Below are positions 57,065 to 64,000 of a stretch of 64,000 bases of DNA, piece by piece. The position numbers and the translations under genes are program-made. The stretch spans positions 94,469,683-94,533,682 of the forward strand of contig NC_133770.1 in assembly GCF_003597395.2 (NCBI RefSeq), in the 5' to 3' direction. This stretch comes from Chelonoidis abingdonii. Taxonomy: Eukaryota; Chordata; Testudines; Testudinidae. Under the pieces are notes generated by a model that was given only the letters and a program-made list of their open reading frames with translations, did no database searches and had not been told where the DNA came from. The number at the start of each line of letters is the position of its first letter. Position 1 is the first letter of the stretch.

Positions 57065-58400
57065 GTAGTAGTAGTGGAGGAAAGATTCAGGATTGAAGGG
57101 TTTGTAACATCCCTGAATAAGTAAAGTAGGAGGAAGAGAAGAGAATATATGGTTAGGTACCAAAAGTTAATATGGTGTAAAAAATGAACCGGAAAAAGCA
57201 TGGTTCACATACAATATCAGAGCCCGTTTAAAAAAGGAAAAAAATGGACTGTATCTGTTACAGTAGAGGAAAGGTAGATGTTTGAGTCAACCAGTGGCTT
57301 CCCTTGTCCCTGAAGAAAGAGGATATTTATAATAATGTCCCTTTAAGGCAAATATAATATAGTCCAAGACCCTCTGGGCCAGCATTAGTAGAAATTAGAC
57401 TAGCGCATTGGCTGTTAGAATGTGAAGCAAACTGCTGAGGTTCTGCTAATACATAACATTCAGCCTGTACACAAGAGTGCAGGATTTACTTCCACAAGAC
57501 AGTACAATAGCCTTTGAATGTGTGTTTATCATGTTATCCACAATAGTTGTAACAAAACTTCTAGAACAGTGCATTATTGATCTATCACCTAAAGAGATAG
57601 TCTACAACCAACGAGTGGAAATATGCAATGAGTCTCTCTCGTCATAAGAGATGTAGGTTCTTAGAAACAGAAAGGAGGGCCAGATCCTCAGCTGGTGTAA
57701 ACCATCATAACTGCAAATCAGTGGAACTGCTCCGGTTTACACCAGCTGGAGTTTTGCCCCTGTGTTTCTGAAGAAACAAGCAGATTTATCTTGCATGCCA
57801 AGTTAGATGCAAACAGATTGACTAGGCCAAGTTCTGCTCTCAGCTACACCAGCATAACACGATTGACTTCTGCAACAATTTCAGCAGGTATAATGGAGAT
57901 GACAATATGGTCCATTATTCCCATCCTTAGTTTTATCTCAATGTAGAAATAACTGGAAAAACCAGCTTGGGAGCAGTCTTGAGCCAAAGTTTTGTGTTTA
58001 GAGCAAACTGATGAGACAAGTTTCCATACTGTGAAAATACTCAAGAAACGGTAGAGGAAAGATAGAAGAGGAAAGCCCCTTTTCTCAGAAAAGCAGACTC
58101 GGCTCCCTTCCGTGTCTGTCACCAGTGGATTTAGCTTACAAGAAGGGTGACCCTCCCTCCCTGTGTGATGTAATAAAAATGCAGAGAAGACAAGGTAATA
58201 TGGTGCAAACAAAGGTACGTGTATTCAGGGTAAAGGTACAGAAATCTGGGAAAGATGGGAGTGGGGAGGGAGAAGAAACACAAACTTAACCACACAGTGA
58301 TTCAGTGACTGGCTTTAAGAGCTTGAAGCTCAGACCCACAAAACCTCCCTTTGCATTCAGTAAAACAATAAATGAAACCCCAGTATAGAAACCTTTCCTT
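57065..58400. other. unassigned non-coding DNA
   Basis: It contains the hairpin repeat at 57677-57760 and otherwise nothing nameable. The 122-codon minus frame at 57844-58212 shows no domain. Confidence 0.4.
57677..57760. repeat. palindromic MITE-like repeat with perfect inner arms
   Basis: CAGCTGGTGTAAAC (from 57690) and GTTTACACCAGCTG (from 57735) are exact reverse complements. The outer parts GGGCCAGATCCT and GGAGTTTTGCCCC are partly complementary. Confidence 0.7.
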
Positions 58401-58404
58401 TGAT

Positions 58405-58790
58405 TTAGGAGCACTGGACATAGCATGCAGGTGCGAAGCCCAGGACGTTCTACTGTCCGGCTGATTGAGAGCCTTCGAGGAGGGCTACTGGGGAGCCCCG
58501 ATGGCTGTGGGATTTCATTCCAGGCGGAGAGACCTTCTGGGATGATGGACACCAGGAAAGCAGGACCTTCCACAGGTAAGATATATTCAGTTTCCTGTTG
58601 CAGGGATAGTGATGAAAGGCCTCTCTTTCCTCAACCTCGCTGCAGAATATATGGTACTCTTTTCTCTAGCTCTGGAGCGTTAGGAAAACCCAACCGTGCA
58701 CGTGCTGCCACTGGAATGGACAGCACAGCACAGGTGCTGAGCAAGTTCTTATACAGCCTTTTTGGCGGGAAAAGTTCTGAGGAATAGAGT
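58405..58790. other. open-frame segment, possible exon or repeat-derived
   Basis: Plus-strand frame 58425-58787 and minus-strand frame 58286-58573 overlap. On the plus strand, CCTTTGATTTAG (ending 58410) could be a splice acceptor and CCACAGGTAAG (near 58575) a donor, giving a 165-bp interval richer in G+C and CpG than its surroundings. The encoded peptide (SPGRSTVRLIESLRGG) is not familiar. It may be an exon, a retroelement piece or chance. Confidence 0.25.
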
Positions 58791-58794
58791 GTTG

Positions 58795-60735
58795 GGGGTT
58801 TGTTTTGGCAGGAAAATCTGTTTCAGTCTGGTTTGATCCAGGGAAATCCAATGTCTTTAAGAGTAAACAAGTCTGCTTACAGAGATGGAATCTGAGGGTC
58901 ACAGATGATATACTCCATACTGGATTTCATTAAAGCCAGTGATTTACATAACCTTTACCTTATACACACTATTAAAACAGCTAATTAAATACATTTAAAC
59001 AATGCCAACACAACATTTCTTACTATCAAGGCCATGGTCTGTTGTTTAATGCAGAGATGAGCTGAAGATACAAAGTTCAGCACCAGATCCAGATTTTTTC
59101 CCCCTCCATGTTTGTAGGTGTTTGGATCCAGGATTTTGATCTGAGTGACATTCCTCATAGAAAGGATTTTAACTTTAATTTTCAGGTGATAGTCAAAGAC
59201 CCTGAAGAGTACCACACTCAACACAGTGTGTCATTAACCTGTGACTCCAAAGAGCAGGACTTGTAGTTGATTGTGAAAGCCTGAGCTAGAGACCAGTGAC
59301 CTGAGATAAGACAGACAATCAGCTCTGACTTGGCCAGTACAGACTTCTGGTCTACTTATAAGAGAAGACAGGTCAACATTTCTTTCACAGTCCTCAGGAT
59401 TTCAGGAAAGTGTCTCTGCAGAAGAAAGGGGGCAGAAATTAAACCAAGTCTCTTTCAAGGAAGAATGAAGTACTTAGGAGAGCGGGAGGTGCCCAATTAT
59501 TTTGGGCAGAGATTGGGCACCAGCTCTCATGAGGCTTACATGCACCTATGCACACTGCAGCACTTCAGAAAGTTGATCTCTAAAAAGCAGGCACACTCAG
59601 CAAAATACTCAAGAAATGCAAATTCTGCTGTTTCAAAACTCTGGTAAGTGAGGTTGTTACAGGAGAAGTGAAGACACCCCTGAAGGGAAAGAAATGAGGA
59701 GGTCAGTTCCCTTTGTTTTTGATTAGCATGCTCCCCTCTCTAAGGATTACCTTCCCAATTTTTTCAGCTACTTCTCACATGCACAGCTACATACTGTTCA
59801 TTTTACTGCAACATGCAGGTTTTCATAGAAATTACAGGTGGGAAAAGATCTACAGTATTAAGCCATCAACCCATCTTCTGCCAGTGCACAGACACTCCCA
59901 ATGAAACACACAGTCTAATATTGAAATACTGAGGTTTACAGGAGTGATCTGGAGAGACTGACTGTGAGGCACGCTTCTTGGCTAAAGTGCTCATTATTGT
60001 AACATCCCTAATCCAACAGGTCATTAATGGCACAGAACTGGATCATAAGATCCAAACTGCATGCTTCTAGCATTTGAGCTGTCAAAGAATAACTCCATTT
60101 TCTAGTTTTCTGCTACTGGAAACAAAAGGGCTGGTTAGTCAAGCCACATTATAAAATCCTATCCTGAATATTTCTCATCCAAACAGCAGCTCATAACATT
60201 TATGAAGTTGTGTGCCTGAAATTATCAGTGCCCTCAAAAAAGCCTACCTGATCTCTGTCACCTCACAGGACTATGCAGACCCAGGGAAAGCACAACACAG
60301 CTCACCAGATTTTGTGTTGTCACCAAAGAACTATTAGTACTGTACACAGTGAGGGGCCTTCATTGGGAATTGGCATCTCCTGTGGGTTCTCTGTTTTCAG
60401 TCTTTGGTGAATACTGCTAGCAGGTATTTGGTTGACTAGTAAAACCTCCTATTTGTCACAAGCACAGACACTGGCTTTCTATTAATATTATGTTCCATAT
60501 CAATGAAGATTCTAGCGGAGCCAATTGTTACTGAAACAGCTGCACCCGTCCCTGATGCTTTTTATTACCTTGCTCAGCACACACTAATTGAATTGAAAAT
60601 TATTCACAGGAGGGCTCCCTCCCCTCCATTGCCCCTTCTCCTGCTTTCTTCCCATCTCCGACCTGAGTGAAATGACATGTCTCCTTCTGTGCTAATATTG
60701 TATCTTTAATGCTGATGTTGCCCCTCACAGAAACA
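58795..60735. other. unassigned non-coding DNA
   Basis: No gene or named repeat. The 105-codon frame at 59330-59647 (+) is not recognisable. Confidence 0.45.
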
Positions 60736-60846
60736 TTACAATGTGATACAGCATGGCCAGAGGGCAGCATAAGAGTGTTAGCAGGGGGCCTTATTCCCTG
60801 CCAAGGGAGGAAGGTTTGCTTTAGATTAACTAGAACAGCTGTGGCC

Positions 60847-60903
60847 ACTTAGAGCACCTGACTCCAATTAGAGCACCTGACTTCACTTAGAGCACCTGAC
60901 TCC
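60847..60903 (+). repeat. three tandem 19-bp U3 motifs
   Basis: ACTTAGAGCACCTGACTCC, AATTAGAGCACCTGACTTC, ACTTAGAGCACCTGACTCC: contiguous, nearly identical, ending 10 bp before the TATA box. They contain CACCTG E-box words and look like duplicated enhancer units. Confidence 0.9.
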
Positions 60904-60913
60904 AGTCATGGGA

Positions 60914-60919
60914 TATAAA
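60914..60919 (+). promoter_or_regulatory. TATA box of the 631-bp LTR
   Basis: TATAAA in GGGATATAAACCCC, about 170 bp into the LTR and directly after the repeated motifs. Confidence 0.65.
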
Positions 60920-61376
60920 CCCCTGCTTCAGTCAGACAGGGGGTGGTAGTTGAAGGAGAAAGGTTGGATTGGAGCAGAGTGCAGATTGCAGAAGAGAAGA
61001 GTTTGTCCAGAGAGAAATAGAAGGTTTGGAGGAGTGCTGCGGTGGATTGGGAAGCCCAACAGAAACCCTAGGTAAGGGGCACCAGGCTTGTATAGAAGAG
61101 AGGCGAGAAGCCCTTCACAAGCTGACGGGTATGAGAGGGAAGTAACCCAGGGGAAGAAACCGCTAGTCAAGTGGTTCACCACAACCCCAGGGCCCCTGGG
61201 TTGGGACCTGGAGTAGAGGGCGGGCCCAGGTCCCTCCCTCTCCACTCCCCTCCTCCAAGGACACTAGGGGAGTGATTAAGAACTGGTTCAGAGGCAAGCA
61301 ATATCGCCCTGAACCTACCCCAGAGAAGAGAAAGCGCGAGACCCAGCAGAACAGTACCGGCAATTTGCCACAACAA

Positions 61377-62575
61377 GAATCGATGGGGTGGGGAATTCAA
61401 ACTTTCACTGCTGCAAAGCCACTCCTTCCTTTACAATAAAGCAAAATGCGCAGAGTTCTTGCTTTGGGAAGCAGCGTTCAGATCAGTTCACAAGCAGGCA
61501 TATTAGGTATGTATGTTTTTCACACACACACACACACTTTCACATACACGCTTTCTTTCCCTTTCCTACCCCACTAACAATAGTAAAACACTCTTTTGCC
61601 ATAACTAATAACGACCACACAGTATGAAACATCCAGACAATTTGCTTATTTTAAGACAAAAAACCCCCACATGCTTCTGCATACATTTTCTTACTTTGTC
61701 AGGCATTTCCTTTTTAATTATTAAAAGACTTGGCAATTTGACTTCCTGGGCCAGTACAAATATAGCAATAGATATTTTTAAACTGAACAACAGAACTCCC
61801 CCTCTCCCTCCGTCTCCTCCCAAAAATCTCATATGACACGAGCATCTCTCTCTCTCTCTCCTCTTTCTGATGGCAGTAATTTCATTATTTTAAAAGCACT
61901 TATGCAACCAACAGAGGCGACACAATGAGTGTGTGTGTGCAGAAGCCTCTTCCAGAGTCAATCTGATTGTGCCCTCTTCCCTCCCCACCTACTCCTTTTG
62001 CCACCCATTACCAATATTAATCATTTTATTTTACATTTTTTTAAACCAGGCATAGGATGATACCTTTAAGACAACAACAACAACAACCACATTAGCTTCT
62101 ATAGTACGATACTAAATCCCGGCAGGTTACTGTCTTGGGCGAAACACACACATAGTGCCCTTGCGATGACTTTATGCAAGTCTAACTTCCATTTGAAGTC
62201 ACTGCCTCTTAACTAAGGGAAGATCCCCTGGCTGTTAGATTAACCTTTGGTGTGCCGATTTCCTGTGCCTTCTCAGGGACTTTGCATATTGTAACAGTCC
62301 AGTTTACTCTACAGCATGTTAACAGTGCTGTGAAATATTTTCCCTCTAGTTTTGCACTTGGAGTGAAAACATTTAGATTGTGATTAAACTCCTCATTTAG
62401 AACCTAACAGGATGTTTAGCTCACGAGAGTTATACAAGATTTATTTCTACTAATATGCCCCAAACTTGATAAGTGTGACATGTACAGTGTCCAGCATTTA
62501 CTCATTTTACTGTGTTTGTCATGGAAGTGAGTGCATAGATACTATGTTGGTGGTAGCAAGTATAAAACCCTTACA
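61377..62575. other. unassigned DNA with short microsatellites
   Basis: (CA)n at 61521-61537, (CT)n at about 61845-61862. No gene or named repeat. Confidence 0.45.
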
Positions 62576-62579
62576 GTAA

Positions 62580-62812
62580 GGTAGGCTGTGTGGTCTAGTG
62601 GACAGGGAGTCATAAGACCTCAGTTCTAATCCTACCACAGACCTGCTCTGTGACCTTGGGCAAATCATTTAATTTCTCTGTCTCTCTATTTCCCCTCCCT
62701 CTCTATTTAGTCAGTAAGCTTTGTGGAGCTTTCCCCTCCCATGCATTTGTACAGTGCCTAGCACAATGAGGTCCCAATCTCAACTAGGGCCACTATAGTA
62801 CAAGATACAAAT
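62580..62812 (+). repeat. MIR-type SINE with tail, plus orientation
   Basis: GTGTGGTCTAGTGGACAGGG (tRNA-like head), TCAGTTCTAATCC, TGTGACCTTGGGCAAATCAT, TTAATTTCTCTGTCTC, then GTACAGTGCCTAGCACAATG and TACAAGATACAAATGAT. Head, core and tail are in order, so this copy links the isolated tail fragments elsewhere in the window to a SINE. Confidence 0.85.
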
Positions 62813-62929
62813 GATAAGATGGGGCTTGCCTTTCCACAGGAACAGTGTTGGATTCCCTCTTTGCAGGATAAATATGGTGTACTGTTTGTCTACTAGCACT
62901 GGGGGAGGGTGAAGTATATAAACATATTT

Positions 62930-63385
62930 TTATTTAATTCAAAATTTTTCATTTTTCAACAAAGTGTTTTTAAACAGCTTTTTTATGTTAAGCTTTCCAA
63001 AAAATAAATCATTTCATTTTGGTGGGGGAAACTTTCACAATCCCTTTTTTAAGAAAAGCTTTCCCACCTAGTTTGAATGGGAAAAGTGTGGGGTGGGGCA
63101 GGTAGTGGGTGGGGGGTTAAAAAGTTAGAAAGTTAGGTGGAGGAACCTTAAATCCTTTACTTTTCCCCTTTTTCCAGTGAAAAAAAGTAAAAGTGGAGGA
63201 AGTGTTTTTTCTGTACCAAAAGAAAACAAAAACAAACAATTTCAAAAAGTAATACTCCCAAATTTTTTGTTTTCAATTTTAATTAAAAAAAATGAAAATT
63301 TTGAGCTGATACATTTTTGCAAAACTTTTGACTTAATCAGATCAACATTTTTGTTGTTGTTGAAATATTTCAACCAGCTCTCTTA
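62930..63385. repeat. AT-rich inverted-repeat element, copy 4
   Basis: The largest of four such blocks: TTCAAAATTTTTCATTTTTC, GAAACTTTCACAATCCC, TTTCCAGTGAAAAAAAG and a right end GAAATATTTCAACCAGCTCT whose complement AGAGCTGGTTGAAA matches the left ends of the other copies. The frame at 63177-63398 (+) is part of it and not a gene. Confidence 0.5.
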
Positions 63386-63389
63386 CATA

Positions 63390-63880
63390 TTGGTCTAACC
63401 GGGCCTTATTTGGTTGGCCTCTGTCTTTAGGATCACCTACAAAATAACTTTGCAAACTTCCCATGCTTCAAAGACAGGCAGATGAGAAAAAGAAGAAATA
63501 CAAGGAACAACTGTAAACCTGAGATATTTTTTTCTGAATGGCAAGTCTGTCAACAGAAGCTTTAAGATAGGCCACCACTGTGGAGCCAGCCTGTGGAATT
63601 ACAGCAACAGTGTCACTGGGAAGCCCACGTTGGACAACATAAAACCTCAACTAGTCACTACACGAGGCAGCAGATTCAAAGGTGATGCATTAAAACTTCA
63701 TGAAAGAGAACTCCTTCCAAGAAGAAGTGTCAATACTGTTAACTCCTTTCCAACTACTTTTCCACTAGCCCATTTTACAAAGAGAAGTAGAAGAGGAAAA
63801 CTATTCTGTGGTGTTATATCAGGAAAAGTAAGAGACTGGGAAAATGAAGGAGAAACAAATATAAAGAACATCTGAATACA
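63390..63880. other. unassigned non-coding DNA
   Basis: A purine-rich stretch; the 81-codon frame at 63630-63875 (+) has no motif. Confidence 0.4.
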
Positions 63881-64000
63881 AGTATCAGAGGGGTAGCTGT
63901 GTTAGTCTGGACCTGTAAAAGCAGCAAAGAATCCTGTGGCACCTTATAGACTAACAGATGTTTTGGAGCATGAGCTTTCGTGGGTGAATACCCACTTTGT
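63881..64000 (-). mobile_element. short stem-loop retroposon, copy 2 (cut by window end)
   Basis: AGTATCAGAGGGGTAGCTGT, GTTAGTCTGG, GGCACCTTATAGACTAACAG, then GCATGAGCTTTCGTGGGTG. The inverted pair GTTAGTCT/AGACTAAC (63901-63908 and 63948-63955) has the same spacing as in copy 1, but the surrounding sequence is a different subfamily. Minus strand assigned as for copy 1. The left flank duplication cannot be checked because the other end lies outside the window. Confidence 0.8.
63966..64000 (-). ncRNA. hammerhead-ribozyme-like core, copy 2 (partial)
   Basis: On the minus strand: ACAAA (start of window edge, expected to continue CUG outside), stem II GTGGGT/ACCCAC with loop ATTC (63980-63995; six perfect pairs), GAAA (63976-63979), stem III GC-TCAT-GC (63968-63975), and cleavage dinucleotide UC (63966-63967). 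Compared with CUGANGA, the visible ACAA implies an A where G8 is expected. The U-H site is intact, unlike copy 1. Partial, so the call depends on the next bases beyond the window. Confidence 0.5.

Larger units (their letters stand above)
60742..61372 (+). mobile_element. solo LTR, 631 bp, with 4-bp duplication
   Basis: It begins TGTGATACAGCATGGCC and ends CAATTTGCCACA (inverted TGTG/CACA), flanked by ACAA at 60738-60741 and 61373-61376. A TATA box lies at 60914-60919 and a triplicated 19-bp motif just upstream of it, so plus orientation. I recognise the sequence as a turtle LTR. A 4-bp duplication would suit gammaretrovirus-like elements. No internal viral sequence is adjacent. The minus frames at 60928-61400 fall inside the LTR and are not genes. 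Confidence 0.8.

Noticed and set aside
1..64000. CRISPR arrays, bacterial operons, ribosome-binding sites, attachment sites
   Set aside because: The sequence is vertebrate nuclear DNA; the only regular direct repeats are LTR-internal arrays, microsatellites and the hAT-internal units.
1..64000. tRNA, rRNA or snRNA genes
   Set aside because: No intact cloverleaf, internal promoter pair with terminator, or rRNA-like segment was seen; tRNA-like stretches are parts of MIR-type SINEs.

Overview
This is a vertebrate nuclear DNA window, most likely from a turtle (Testudines). The inference rests on a CR1 LINE of the turtle type, several LTR families and a short stem-loop retroposon that I recognise from turtle genomes, and many palindromic MITE-like repeats. 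I found no intact host gene. The ORFs are short, overlap on both strands and lack a convincing exon series, so the window looks intergenic or deep-intronic. A sized assembly gap lies at 46158-46794.

Layout. 1-7100: unassigned DNA, a short retroposon with flanking duplication (2639-2766) and a 2-kb non-autonomous Harbinger-like element (5099-7077). 7100-15500: old MITE-like palindromes, a MIR-type SINE and unassigned DNA. 15500-24400 is a dense transposon block: a hAT-like element with 8-bp duplication and a large internal hairpin, a MITE, a half-MITE next to a broken PIF/Harbinger transposase, a complete solo LTR (17945-19094), a nearly 3'-complete but decayed CR1 (19450-22220), and a minus-strand Ty3/Gypsy remnant with SCAN-like gag, tRNA-Leu-type primer site and LTR. 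24400-43900: mostly unassigned DNA with palindromic repeats, an L2/CR1-clade LINE tail and a hAT fragment. 43887-46918: two more LTRs, one very GC-rich. 47000-64000: unassigned DNA with CR1 tails, a nested foldback structure (52878-53221), another solo LTR (60742-61372), SINEs, and at the end a second copy of the short retroposon, cut by the window edge.

The main signal is that the short retroposon, read on the minus strand, carries the core of a hammerhead ribozyme: CUGANGA, a hairpin, GAAA, a tiny third stem and the U-H cleavage position. It occurs twice (2726-2763 and 63966-64000), each time with a point change expected to impair cleavage. A third, 52-bp copy (26197-26248) has perfect 11-bp target duplications and a twin-priming-type internal inversion. 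That inversion independently indicates that the ribozyme-bearing strand is the RNA that is reverse transcribed.

Nothing here works together as an operon or pathway. The window records successive insertions by LINEs, LTR elements, hAT and Harbinger transposons and their non-autonomous relatives. Family assignments rest on recognition by eye without database search. Boundaries supported by target-site duplications are the firmest statements.
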